In this document: positions 32,806-41,504 of the stretch, in pieces | Position numbering within the stretch: position 1 is the first letter of the stretch | How the letters are laid out: each line of letters starts with the position of its first letter | Assembly (NCBI RefSeq): GCF_001941625.1 | Contig: NZ_CP016076.1 | Location: 5,502,001 to 5,566,000, forward strand | Origin: Actinoalloteichus fjordicus | GTDB lineage: Bacteria > Actinomycetota > Actinomycetes > Mycobacteriales > Pseudonocardiaceae | Length of the DNA: 64,000 nt | Direction of reading: 5' to 3' | Position numbers and translations under genes: made by a program | The notes under the pieces: generated by a model | What the model was told of the DNA's origin: nothing | What the model saw: only the letters and a program-made list of their open reading frames with translations | Databases searched by the model: none

Positions 32806-34164
32806 ATGAGCGTGTCGACATCCGAGCCGCTGACCGAGACAGACCTGCGGTCGCTGTTCTGCAGGCCTCCCGATGCGGCCGAGCTGATCGGCGTCGAGAT
32901 CGAGACCGCCGTCGTCGACCCGGCCACGGGCCGGGCGGTCCCCTATCTCGGCGAGTACGGCATGGAACGTCTCCTGGAGGTCCTGCTCGCCGAGATCGGC
33001 GGCGAGCCGATTCGCGATCGAGGCCACCTCACCGGATTCACCCAGCCCTCGGGCCTCTCGATCACCCTGGAGCACGGCGGAGCGCTGGAGTACTCCTCGG
33101 CTCCTGGCAGTGATCTGGCAGCCGTGGTCGGGCGGATGCGCGAGTCGCTGACCTGGGTCTCCGAGGTCGCCGCACAGCTCGGCATGGCGGTCATGCCGGG
33201 CGGCAATCTGCCGTTCGACCTCGTCCACCAGATCAGGAGAGTGCCCAAGACCAGGGGCGATCGGATGGCCGAGTACTTCGACTCGCTCGGCGAGGTCGGC
33301 AGGTGGGGCCCGACGGTGATGACCATGACGCTGTCCACCCAGGTGACGCTGGACTATCTCGACGAGGACGACCTGCGGGAGAAGATCCGGATGCAGGTGG
33401 CGGCGTCCCCGGTCGTCGCGGCGATGTTCGTGAACTCGCCGATCGAGGGCGGGGCGCCCACCGGCGTGCTGTCGCGTCGGGGGCAGTGCTGGCAGAAGAC
33501 CGATCCGACCCGCTGCGGCGTGCTGACGCCCGCCCTCCGGGACGACATGCGGGTTCAGGACTTCGTCGACTGGGCGGCGGCCCTGCCGATGATGTACCAC
33601 CGGGTCACCGACGACGACTACCAGCGGGGCTCCGACCGGCCGTTCCGGGAGCTGCTCGTGGCCGGGTTCGCCGATGGAACGCTGCCCGACCTCGCGGACT
33701 GGCAGGCCCACCTGTCACAGATCTGGACCGACGTGCGCCTGCGCGAGACCCTGGAGATGCGCGCGGCCGACGGCCCTGCCTGGCCGAACTCCCCGGCGAT
33801 CCCCGCGCTGTGGACCGGACTGAGCTACCACCGTCCCTCCAGAGACGCCGCCTGGAGCCTGTTGAAGGCCTATCGGCCCGCCGATCTGCGCGCAGCGTCC
33901 GAAGACCTGATCAAGCACGGCCTGTCGGCGCGCATCGCGGGCGACTCGGTCCGCGAACTCGGCGCGGAGCTGCTCCGGCTGGCCTCGGACGGTCTGGCGG
34001 CGCGGGTGCGCGCCGGGCTGGAACGCCCCGAGGTGGTGGCCTATCTCGATCCGCTCGTCGAGGTGATCGAGAGCGGCCGGACCTTCGCGGAGGAGACCTT
34101 GGCCCGCTGGGAGGGCGATCTCGCGGGCGACCCGGCCCGCTATGTCGCCGCCCATCGAATCTGA
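32806..34164 (+). CDS. glutamate-cysteine ligase family 2 (GCS2/EgtA-like)
   Basis: 452 residues. Family features: LIGVEIETAVVDPATGRAVPYLGE near the N-terminus (acidic metal/substrate residues), ITLEHGGALEYSSAPGSDL, MPGGNLPFDLVHQIRRVPKTRG, and TLSTQVTLDYLDEDDL. This class makes gamma-glutamylcysteine, which EgtA supplies for ergothioneine. The other egt genes are not present, so an ergothioneine role is not shown. It sits upstream of the stress sigma operon, where a thiol-making enzyme would fit redox stress. ATG 32806 follows AAAGGAGAGG. Confidence 0.85.
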   Translation: MSVSTSEPLTETDLRSLFCRPPDAAELIGVEIETAVVDPATGRAVPYLGEYGMERLLEVLLAEIGGEPIRDRGHLTGFTQPSGLSITLEHGGALEYSSAPGSDLAAVVGRMRESLTWVSEVAAQLGMAVMPGGNLPFDLVHQIRRVPKTRGDRMAEYFDSLGEVGRWGPTVMTMTLSTQVTLDYLDEDDLREKIRMQVAASPVVAAMFVNSPIEGGAPTGVLSRRGQCWQKTDPTRCGVLTPALRDDMRVQDFVDWAAALPMMYHRVTDDDYQRGSDRPFRELLVAGFADGTLPDLADWQAHLSQIWTDVRLRETLEMRAADGPAWPNSPAIPALWTGLSYHRPSRDAAWSLLKAYRPADLRAASEDLIKHGLSARIAGDSVRELGAELLRLASDGLAARVRAGLERPEVVAYLDPLVEVIESGRTFAEETLARWEGDLAGDPARYVAAHRI

Positions 34165-34394
34165 GCACTCGTCTCGCCTACTGTGGCGCAGGGCAGGCCC
34201 GACTGAGGTGGGCCTGCACTGCCCCCGGACACCGGCGTCCCCGGTCTCCGGCGAACCCGTCGGCGTCGTAGGCGGATGGGAACCGACGGGCATCGCCGTT
34301 CCCACCGGAGTCCCGCGTGCCACTAGGTTCCAGGAGCGAGATGCCTCGACATGGGTGCGGCGGCGATGTCGCCAGGTTACTGAGGAGATGAACC

Positions 34395-34820
34395 GTGACA
34401 GAGCCAGAGACCGTCGCAAGAACGGCGTCCGCAGGCCTGGTCGAGGTGCAGGTGGGCGCCGTGGCCGCCCAGGTGCCGATCCTGCGGACCGTGGCGGCGG
34501 ACATCGCGATGCGCGAAGACCTGGAGCTCGACGCGATCGACGACCTGCGGATGGCGGTTGACGAGGCCTGCTCGCTGCTCGTCTCGATCGCCACACCCGA
34601 GGCTCGGCTGACCTGCGTCTTCCTGCCGAGTGAGCAGGAGATCACCATCACCGCGGAGGTTCGGTCCCGCCGGGACCGGGCCGACTTCAAGGAGGCGATG
34701 GGTTGGCAGGTGCTGTCGGCGCTGACGGACGAGGTGACCGATCACGTCGAGGAGGCGGGCGAGGATGATCTCGTTCGGATCGAGCTGGTCCGCCGTAGAG
34801 GCGAGCAGGCGAACCGATGA
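34395..34820 (+). CDS. anti-sigma factor kinase, UsfX/RsbW type
   Basis: 141 residues. GHKL ATPase fold of the RsbW group; the N-box appears as DDLRMAVDEACSLLV, the degenerate form typical of mycobacterial UsfX/RsbW rather than the NAIxHG form of Bacillus. Binds and silences its sigma factor until an antagonist releases it. GTG at 34395 lies 8 bases after GAGGAG. The stop overlaps the sigma gene (ATGA), so sigma and anti-sigma are made in balance. Confidence 0.9.
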   Translation: MTEPETVARTASAGLVEVQVGAVAAQVPILRTVAADIAMREDLELDAIDDLRMAVDEACSLLVSIATPEARLTCVFLPSEQEITITAEVRSRRDRADFKEAMGWQVLSALTDEVTDHVEEAGEDDLVRIELVRRRGEQANR

Positions 34821-35602
34821 CGACGCAGCAGACCGAACCGACCGCAGGCACGGACGAGCCGGCCAACGAGGAGCTGTTCGCCAGGCTGGCCGCGCTCGAC
34901 CAAGACGACGACCGACGCAAGGCGGTCCGGGACGAACTCGTCAGCAGGCACCTTCGGCTCGCCACGAACCTCGCACGCAAGTTCGATCGTCGCGGCGAAC
35001 CGCTGGACGACCTCGTGCAGGTCGCGACGGTGGGCCTCATCAACGCCGTCGACCGTTTCGACGCGGATCGGGGTGCCGCCTTCCTGCCCTTCGCGGTGCC
35101 CACGATCATGGGCGAGCTGCGCCGTCACTTCCGTGATTCGAGCTGGTCGGTCCGGGTGCCCCGCAGGCTCAAGGAGTTGAGCGCCTCCGTGATCGGGGCC
35201 CGCAACGAGCTGACCCAGTCGCTCGGCCGCACGCCGAAGCCGAGCGAGCTCGCCGAACACCTCGGCATTTCCCGCGAGGAGGTCTTCGAGGCACTCGTCG
35301 CCAGTGGCGGACGGCAGGGCTCCTCGCTGGACCGACTCTTGGAGGACTCGCCGAATGCGCCGTTAGGCTCGGCCGACCCGGAGATGGACGAGGTGGACAA
35401 CCGCAGGCTGCTGCATCCGCTGCTGGCCAAGCTCCCCGAACGTGACCGCAAGATCGTCGTGCTGCGCTTCTTCGGCGGCATGAGTCAGGCCGACATCGCC
35501 CGGCGCGTCGGCGTCTCACAGATGCAGGTCTCGCGACTGCTGGCGAGCATCCTCAGCAGGCTGCGCGCGGGCATCGGCGACGTCGAGGGCGGCGGCGAAT
35601 GA
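34817..35602 (+). CDS. sigF: SigF/SigB-family RNA polymerase sigma factor
   Basis: 261 residues. Regions are clear: 2 (RHLRLATNLARKFDRRGEPLDDLVQVATVGLINAVDRFDADRGAAFLPFAVPTIMGELRRHFRD), 3 (RVPRRLKELSASVIGARNELTQSLGRTPKPSELAEHLGIS) and 4 (LPERDRKIVVLRFFGGMSQADIARRVGVSQMQVSRLLASILSRLR). The RVPRRLKE motif is typical of the SigB/SigF/SigG stress and sporulation group. Coupled to its anti-sigma gene upstream. The STAS antagonist, second ATPase and SpoIIE phosphatase within 4 kb suggest partner-switching control. Symbol by group; exact orthology is uncertain. Confidence 0.92.
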   Translation: MTTQQTEPTAGTDEPANEELFARLAALDQDDDRRKAVRDELVSRHLRLATNLARKFDRRGEPLDDLVQVATVGLINAVDRFDADRGAAFLPFAVPTIMGELRRHFRDSSWSVRVPRRLKELSASVIGARNELTQSLGRTPKPSELAEHLGISREEVFEALVASGGRQGSSLDRLLEDSPNAPLGSADPEMDEVDNRRLLHPLLAKLPERDRKIVVLRFFGGMSQADIARRVGVSQMQVSRLLASILSRLRAGIGDVEGGGE

Positions 35603-35608
35603 CTTACC

Positions 35609-35662
35609 GCCGATCGTCCTCGTCCCCCACCAAGTGCCGATCGTCCTCGTCCCCCACCAAGT
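35609..35662. repeat. two exact 27 bp tandem repeats
   Basis: The unit begins GCCGATCGTCCTCGTCCCCC and ends ACCAAGT; copies occupy 35609-35635 and 35636-35662 without mismatch. They fill the gap between the convergent sigma and WhiB genes, ending at the WhiB stop codon. A recent duplication; no hairpin is obvious. Confidence 0.85.
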
Positions 35663-35962
35663 TCAGAGCGCCATCCGCAGTTCTCGGCGACGGCTCTTAA
35701 GGAGTTCCCGACGTTCGCCCTCTCCCATCGCTCCCCAGACCCCATAGGCCTCCTGGCTGGTCAGGGCGTACTCGCGGCACTGGGTGAGCACCGGGCAGGA
35801 CCGGCAGATCGCCTTCGCCCGGCTCTCCCGCTTCTCCCTGGCATGGCCGCGTTCGGACTCGGGATGGAAGAACAGCCTGCTGTTGGCACCTCTGCAGGCG
35901 CCGTCGAGCTGCCAGTCCCAGTGCTCCGTCACCGGCGTGGGCAGACGTCCGGTCTCAGCCAT
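35663..35962 (-). CDS. WhiB family iron-sulfur transcription factor (WhiB3-like)
   Basis: 99 residues. Four cysteines hold a [4Fe-4S] cluster: Cys23, Cys53, Cys56 and Cys62 (DGACRG, AICRSC, TQC). The turn GVWGAMGEGERRE (74-86) and basic tail KSRRRELR follow. The N-terminal EHWDWQLDGACRG and FFHPESERGHAREKRE resemble WhiB3, which senses redox state and controls stress and lipid genes with the principal sigma factor. ATG 35962 is preceded by GGGAG; longer upstream frame has no family support. It is convergent with sigF; the 333 bp to the STAS gene hold its promoter. Confidence 0.93.
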   Translation of the reverse strand: MAETGRLPTPVTEHWDWQLDGACRGANSRLFFHPESERGHAREKRESRAKAICRSCPVLTQCREYALTSQEAYGVWGAMGEGERRELLKSRRRELRMAL

Positions 35963-36295
35963 GATGACTCCCGAGGTAGTTACAGCAGGACGCGCCGACG
36001 GGTCCGTGCGCAGGGCAGGACGTGATCTCGTCGTTCGCCGCCCTGGGCGACACGCCGTCGGCAGCGGTGAGGTACCCGACCCGCCGGGGGTGAAACGGCG
36101 GCCTGAGAGTGATCTACTCCACGTCGTCCGGGGCACATGCATCGTGATATGCAGGCTGCGTGGTAGGCGAGATGGCGGATGGTAGTTCTTTGTCGCAGGA
36201 CAACTATCATGCGTGCACGACCGTTCTCCGCGGGCTCACCGTGACATGCCAGGCTCGCCACCAGGCATGACGATCCAGGCAAGGAAGGGATTGTG

Positions 36296-36649
36296 ATGTT
36301 GCGCATCACCGCCGAAGGACACCCCTCGACACGACTCAGCGTCGCGGGCGAGGTGGACCTGAGCACCGCGCCGGAGTTGGAGCAGGAACTCGGCACGGCG
36401 ATCACCGCCACGGACGCCGAGGAGGTGACCGTCGACGTCGCCGAGGTCTCGTTCATGGACTCGGCAGGCCTGCGAGTCCTGGTGGGAGGCCTCCGACAGG
36501 CCGAGGAGCACGGCGTTCGCCTGACCGTGGTGAACCCGCAGTCTCAGCTGCGCAAGATCATCGAGATCACCGGACTGGCCGAGGTCCTGGGTCTCGGTGC
36601 GTCGTCGTCAGGAGGGCGGGCAGCCGGAACGACCGGCACCCAGTCCTGA
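36296..36649 (+). CDS. STAS-domain anti-sigma factor antagonist
   Basis: 117 residues. STAS fold: VAGEVDLSTAPELEQELGTAI and the phosphorylation site FMDSAGLRVLV with Ser56. Unphosphorylated, such proteins bind the RsbW-type kinase and free the sigma factor. ATG 36296 follows AAGGAAGGGA; GTG 36293 is possible. Divergent from WhiB, 0.7 kb from the sigma operon; a short Gly/Ser/Thr tail follows the domain. Confidence 0.92.
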   Translation: MLRITAEGHPSTRLSVAGEVDLSTAPELEQELGTAITATDAEEVTVDVAEVSFMDSAGLRVLVGGLRQAEEHGVRLTVVNPQSQLRKIIEITGLAEVLGLGASSSGGRAAGTTGTQS

Positions 36650-36961
36650 TCGTCTCCTGATTGATTCGCGAAACGGCTGGGTAAACCAACCGGCGTGAGC
36701 CACCATGACGAGGCGGAGTGGAGACCAGCGAGCGCGATGCGCGGCTGGTCTCCCGCAATGCCGACGGTCGGCCGGCTCGGATGCGTCGATGAGGCAGCCG
36801 AAGGACGGATGATCCTCGACGGCGCAACGACCGGAGGCGGACACGGTTTCAGCGGTGGCGAGGCCGACGCACACGGCGCACGAGTGCTCCTGATCGAGCA
36901 CTCGTCGTCGCGGCAGAGCGGCACCGGCCGCACGACGGCGAGGGTGGGCAGGCATCGGACG

Positions 36962-37372
36962 ATGGAGACGCGTGCACTGATCAGAATGGAGACGCCGGGC
37001 GGGGTCGCCGCCGCAGGCGAGGCACGCCACACCGTGGGCACGGCGCTGGGCCGATGGGGGCTGGAGGGGGAACTGGTGGACGACGTCCTGCTGGCCACCT
37101 CGGAACTCGTCACCAACGCCGTGGAGCACGGTGCGGCACCGATCCGCCTGGAGGTCGAGCGCAGTACGACGCGGATAACGCTCCGCGTCCATGACCGAAG
37201 TCTCGATTCACCGCAGATCTCCTGGTCGGACCCGCTGGGCGAGCGCAGTCGAGGTCTGCTCATCGTCGCCGCCATCAGCTCCGACTGGGGTTTCCAGACC
37301 GACGGCGCAGGCAAGTGCGTCTGGGCCGAGTTCCAGATACCAGCACAGGCACGCCGCACGCCCGACGCCTAG
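36962..37372 (+). CDS. RsbW-like GHKL ATPase (anti-sigma regulator)
   Basis: 136 residues from ATG 36962; a GTG about 270 bases upstream would add a region with no family features. HATPase_c_2 motifs: N-box LLATSELVTNAVEHG, G1 region RITLRVHDRSLDSP, and GERSRGLLIVAAISSDWGF with the second glycine motif. Unlike the UsfX-type protein upstream this one has the canonical NAxEHG box, so it is probably an active kinase for the STAS protein. The two genes lie in tandem. Confidence 0.85.
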   Translation: METRALIRMETPGGVAAAGEARHTVGTALGRWGLEGELVDDVLLATSELVTNAVEHGAAPIRLEVERSTTRITLRVHDRSLDSPQISWSDPLGERSRGLLIVAAISSDWGFQTDGAGKCVWAEFQIPAQARRTPDA

Positions 37373-37811
<439 letters not shown>

Positions 37812-39005
37812 TCAGCCTCCGTCCGGCGCCGTCCGACCGCCCGCCGACGTCGACGTCGGCCCGTGCCAGTCCAGGCACACCACCACCGCGTCGTCGTCGA
37901 GATCGGTGTGCTCGCGGAAGACGGCGAGGTCGGACAGGACCGCTCGGACCGACTCGCCCGCAGGCAGGCCGCGCGAGGATCGGACGATGCGGGACAACGA
38001 CGTCTCCCCGTACGTGCGGGTGCCGTTGGACGAGTCGTAGACGCCGTCGCTGACCACGAACAGTCGGTCGCCCGGCAGCAGCAGCTCCTCCTGGGTCTCG
38101 TAGGAGGTCCCGTCGAACATGCCGAGCGGAAGCTGCTCCTCCAACTCGACACGCCGCACGTGATCACCCCGGATGATCCACAGCCGAGGCGATCCCGCGT
38201 CGACGATGGTCATCCGCCCGGTGGCCAGCTCGACCTGGATCAGCAGGGCCGCCAGGTGTCGATCGCCGCCGTGCTGGCCCCAGACCGCCTGATCGGCGAG
38301 GGCGGCCTGCTCGGTCAGGGGCAGGCCCGACCTCCTGCTGTTCCGCAGCGCGCTGATGCCGACGTTGGTCAGCAGCGCGGCGTCGAGTCCCTCGCCGAGG
38401 CCGTTGGTGACGGCGATGCTCAGCAGCCCCGGATCGGCGCTCCAGTCGAAATTGTCGCCGCGCACCGCGTAGGCCGGTTCGAGCTGACCCGCGATGGTGA
38501 ACTCCGGGCACTCCAGGCCCCAGGAGCGCACCAGCTCCCACTGCATCTCGGCGGCCAGGGTCAGGCGCCGGTCCCGGCGAGCCCGCGCAGGCTGATCAGT
38601 GGAGGTCTCGACGATGGCGACGGCGTGCGCCACGGCGTCGGCCACCTCCGCCAGCCTGTCCAGCACCGTGGGAGTGATCTCCTCCTCGACGCGTCCCGAG
38701 AGCACCCCGAGCCGATTCCCGCGCGTGGACAACGGAACGTGCACCAGGCCTGCCGCCGCGTCGGCGATCACCGGCCGCTGATCGCGGAAGGCGGCACCGT
38801 CGAGTGAGCCGGTGACGGGGACGGCGACGGCGTCGTGGCCGCCGAGCGGCAGCAGCTGTTCGACGCGGTAATCGGCAAGGCGCACGGTGGCGTCGAGGAA
38901 TCCCGCGTGCAGCGCCAGCAGTCCGGGCAGCGCTCGAAAGAGATCATGCACCGGATGTCTGCGGAGCGCCTGCTCCAGCAGGGCGATAGCAGGCCATGCC
39001 GTCAT
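37812..39005 (-). CDS. SpoIIE/RsbU-type PP2C serine phosphatase
   Basis: 397 residues. A GAF-like N-terminal sensory part (about 1-130, FRALPGLLALHAGFLDATVRLADYRVEQLLPLGG) leads to the SpoIIE phosphatase domain: EMQWELVRSWGLECPEFTIAGQLEPAYAVRGDNFDW (GDNFDW is the usual GDW/Y metal region), GLGEGLDAALLTN, IVDAGSPRLWIIRG, LLLPGDRLFVVSDGVYDSS and DDDAVVVCLDW. Such enzymes dephosphorylate STAS antagonists and so switch the sigma factor on. It lies beside the STAS/RsbW genes and 76 bases from a divergent MarR gene. Its C-terminus is Gly/Ser/Thr-rich. Confidence 0.9.
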   Translation of the reverse strand: MTAWPAIALLEQALRRHPVHDLFRALPGLLALHAGFLDATVRLADYRVEQLLPLGGHDAVAVPVTGSLDGAAFRDQRPVIADAAAGLVHVPLSTRGNRLGVLSGRVEEEITPTVLDRLAEVADAVAHAVAIVETSTDQPARARRDRRLTLAAEMQWELVRSWGLECPEFTIAGQLEPAYAVRGDNFDWSADPGLLSIAVTNGLGEGLDAALLTNVGISALRNSRRSGLPLTEQAALADQAVWGQHGGDRHLAALLIQVELATGRMTIVDAGSPRLWIIRGDHVRRVELEEQLPLGMFDGTSYETQEELLLPGDRLFVVSDGVYDSSNGTRTYGETSLSRIVRSSRGLPAGESVRAVLSDLAVFREHTDLDDDAVVVCLDWHGPTSTSAGGRTAPDGG

Positions 39006-39081
39006 CGTTCCTCCTCAGGCGGGGGAGGACCGCCGACTCGACGGTACCCATGGCGAGGCTTTCGGTACCGAATCACCGGCT

Positions 39082-39927
39082 ATGTCACAGTGGGGTATGG
39101 CAGCCGAGCGACAGCCTCCCGGCTCGCCCTCCGAGGGGGCGTACCCGGTGGAGACCCGCGCGACGGATGTCGCGGCCGAGTCGCTCACCCTGTTGTTGGG
39201 CAGGGCGGGCGACACGGTCCGCCCGAAGGTGTCCCCCGCTCAGCTCCGCGCCCTCCAGGTCGTGGAGTGGCACCACTCGATCAACCTGACCGGCCTTGCC
39301 GAGGTCCTCGGCGCGATGCCCTCCTCCGCAAGCAGACTCTGTGATCGACTGGAGGCGGCCGGACTGCTGGAACGACGCTCCGGAGCCCTCGATCGACGCG
39401 AGATCGAACTGGTGCTGAGCCCGGACGGCGTCCGGCTGCTGTCCCGACTGCGCGAGACCCGCCGGGCCGATCTCGGTGCGGTGCTGTCGACGATGAGCCG
39501 TCAGGGCCGGACCGCCCTGCTGCGCGGACTGCACGAGTTCGCCGCCGCGTTCGACCGCCGGGAGTCGGCAGAGGGTCGGCGAGACGGATCGATCGAGCCG
39601 CCGCCCGACGGTGGGGGTCGGTACCCGGAGCACACCCGGAACTCGGAGACCACCCAGGACTCGGGGACCACCCAGGACTCGGAGACCGCCCGGCCGTCGA
39701 GGCGCCCGGACGGCGGGTCGGAAGCCTCCGACCCGCAGGCTCCGAAGGCGGGGGCGGCCGATCGGCGGGAGCGCCTCGACCGTGATCGCGGGCTGGTCGA
39801 GCAGTGGGATCGGGGATCGAGCGGTCCGCGAGGCCGTCGCCGCCAGGACGGGCCCGGTCCGCCTCGGGACGGGTCGATCGGGGCGCGCCCCGACGCCGCG
39901 CGGCCGGACACCGAGCAGTCGGCGTGA
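39082..39927 (+). CDS. MarR family regulator with long disordered tail
   Basis: About 281 residues from ATG 39082 (ATG 39097 is equally possible). Winged helix at about 45-120: LRALQVVEWHHSINLTGLAEVLGAMPSSASRLCDRLEAAGLLERRSGALDRREIELVLSPDG. The last 115 residues are charged and repetitive, including tandem TTQDSG/TTQDSE units from a DNA duplication near 39650-39690. It is divergent from the SpoIIE phosphatase gene with a 76 bp shared promoter region, an arrangement common beside actinobacterial partner-switching genes; it probably regulates that phosphatase. Confidence 0.82.
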   Translation: MSQWGMAAERQPPGSPSEGAYPVETRATDVAAESLTLLLGRAGDTVRPKVSPAQLRALQVVEWHHSINLTGLAEVLGAMPSSASRLCDRLEAAGLLERRSGALDRREIELVLSPDGVRLLSRLRETRRADLGAVLSTMSRQGRTALLRGLHEFAAAFDRRESAEGRRDGSIEPPPDGGGRYPEHTRNSETTQDSGTTQDSETARPSRRPDGGSEASDPQAPKAGAADRRERLDRDRGLVEQWDRGSSGPRGRRRQDGPGPPRDGSIGARPDAARPDTEQSA

Positions 39928-40074
39928 GACGTCATCGCGCAGCAGGCCCGGCCGATCGACCGCACGGTGGCCACGGCTGATCGTCGAGGCGTCCGGACCG
40001 GTAGGCGTGGTGTGGACAGGCGCGCGACCGACCGCGCGGTCCCCAGAACCGTCGCGATGGGCAGTCGGGCCGCA

Positions 40075-40830
40075 TCACCCAGGGTCGGCGTCGTAGACCA
40101 GCAGTCCGTCGGACTGGACGCGGGCCCCCGGTGTCGGCGGGTGTTCGACGAGCCTGCCGTCGTGCATCAGATGCCAGGCGGGAATGCCCGCGACGAGCCA
40201 GGCGTAGTCGGCGATGATGCGGCGGTGGCAGCGCCACCAGACCGTCTCGCCGCAGAGCACGCTCACCCGCCCGTCCGTGCGCTGCCGGACCTCCTCGAGC
40301 AGCTCGGCCATCGCCGTGAGGAACTCCGGGGTGCGGGTGTGTCCCGCGTAGGCCCGGAAGCTCGTGTTACGCCAGAACGTGTCCGGCGAGTGGTCGGCCA
40401 GTCGCCGGAAGCCGCCGAGCCGCTGGTCCCAGCGATAGGAGATGCCCTCGGCAGACAGCCATTCGCCCATGACGTCGCGGGCGGTGTCCGGGTTGCGGCG
40501 GCTGCCGGGGACCGTGCGCACGTCGACCAGCGCCCGTACCGCCGCTCCGTGGAGTAGACCTGCCAGCTCGGTGCGATCGAGGGTGCCGTGTCCGACGGTG
40601 ACCAGGCCGGGGCGTCCGTCCGGCGGCGGGACGGCGGGATGGTCGGCGGCCGTGGCGGCGTCGGGCCGTCCCCGGTGCGCGGGCGTCGGCTGCGGTTCGG
40701 CCGAGCGGGCCGGGCCGGAACTGCCGACCGCCTCGGCCGAGGCGGTCGGCTTTGGGCCGGGTCGGACCCGGACTCCGGATCGCCACCCGACCATGCCGGT
40801 CCTGTCGGCCTGCTCGCCTGCCCGCATCAT
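40075..40830 (-). CDS. DUF488 family protein
   Basis: 251 residues from ATG 40830 (ATG 40794 possible). The conserved domain occupies about residues 75-240: LVTVGHGTLDRTELAGLL, VDVRTVPGSRRNPD, YRWDQRLGGFRR, VLCGETVWWRCHRRIIADYA. The cysteine motif CGET...RCHR marks the family, whose function is unknown. The N-terminal 70 residues are Pro/Ala-rich and probably disordered. It follows the next gene by 11 bases, so it is likely the last gene of a reverse-strand operon with the aldehyde dehydrogenase homologue. Confidence 0.85.
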   Translation of the reverse strand: MMRAGEQADRTGMVGWRSGVRVRPGPKPTASAEAVGSSGPARSAEPQPTPAHRGRPDAATAADHPAVPPPDGRPGLVTVGHGTLDRTELAGLLHGAAVRALVDVRTVPGSRRNPDTARDVMGEWLSAEGISYRWDQRLGGFRRLADHSPDTFWRNTSFRAYAGHTRTPEFLTAMAELLEEVRQRTDGRVSVLCGETVWWRCHRRIIADYAWLVAGIPAWHLMHDGRLVEHPPTPGARVQSDGLLVYDADPG

Positions 40831-40841
40831 CGAGGGGGCCG

Positions 40842-41504
40842 CTAACGTCGCCGTCGGCGGACCCGGCGCAGCTCGTCGGCCAGGCCGCTCCGCATCCGAC
40901 TCCAGTCCTGCGGCGTCAGCGCCGGTCGTTCGCCCGGACCGCCCAGCTCACTCGCCGCCGACTCCAGTTCGGCCATCGTGGTGATGATCTGGTCGACCAC
41001 CTCGGGATGTCCCAGCGGCAGCGGCGCGCCCACCGCGTCTCCGGAGTGGGCCGGATCCCGTCGGATGATCCGGGTGGGGACGCCTCGCGCGGCGAGTTCC
41101 CGCACGAGCCGGTCGACGGCGCCCTCCGGGACCGGCGAGTCGAGGTCCGCCGCCTCCTGGTCGGGCTCGATCAGGAGCACGGCTCGGACCAGTCGCCACT
41201 TCACGGCACCGAGGAGCAGGGCGTCCTGCGTCGCGGTGCCGCTCGCGACCAGGTAGGCGGGCATGCCGTACTCGGCGAGCTCGTCCAGCAGCTCCGCGTT
41301 GGACTCCACGCCCGCCTCGGTGGCGGGAAGCCTGCACCACATCACGCGCACCCGTTCGGCCAGCGAGCGCCAGGTGCCCGGCAGGCCGCCATGGTTGGCC
41401 TCCCCTGCGGGGTCCAGGACCAGCACGGCGGGACCACCCGGCGGGCCGTGCTCGACGACGAGCGGGCCACCGGATCGAACGGTCTCGCTCCCAAAGTCAC
41501 GCAT
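40842..41504 (-). CDS. hypothetical protein, possible degenerate alpha/beta-hydrolase fold
   Basis: 220 residues from ATG 41504, preceded by GAGGAGGAAG. The order of strands (GPLVVEHGPPGGPAVLVLDP, VRVMWCRLPA, GMPAYLVASGTATQDALLLGAV, VRAVLLIEPDQE) resembles an alpha/beta hydrolase, with a serine-less elbow-like ASGTATQ, so it would be inactive if related. The tail is basic (RRVRRRRR). Overlaps the end of the dehydrogenase-like gene by 8 bases. I cannot assign a function. Confidence 0.6.
   Translation of the reverse strand: MRDFGSETVRSGGPLVVEHGPPGGPAVLVLDPAGEANHGGLPGTWRSLAERVRVMWCRLPATEAGVESNAELLDELAEYGMPAYLVASGTATQDALLLGAVKWRLVRAVLLIEPDQEAADLDSPVPEGAVDRLVRELAARGVPTRIIRRDPAHSGDAVGAPLPLGHPEVVDQIITTMAELESAASELGGPGERPALTPQDWSRMRSGLADELRRVRRRRR

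Noticed and set aside
36679-36684. GGGTAA as a SigF-type -10 element before the second RsbW-like gene.
   Set aside because: No GTTT-like -35 element is at the right distance; the match alone is too short.
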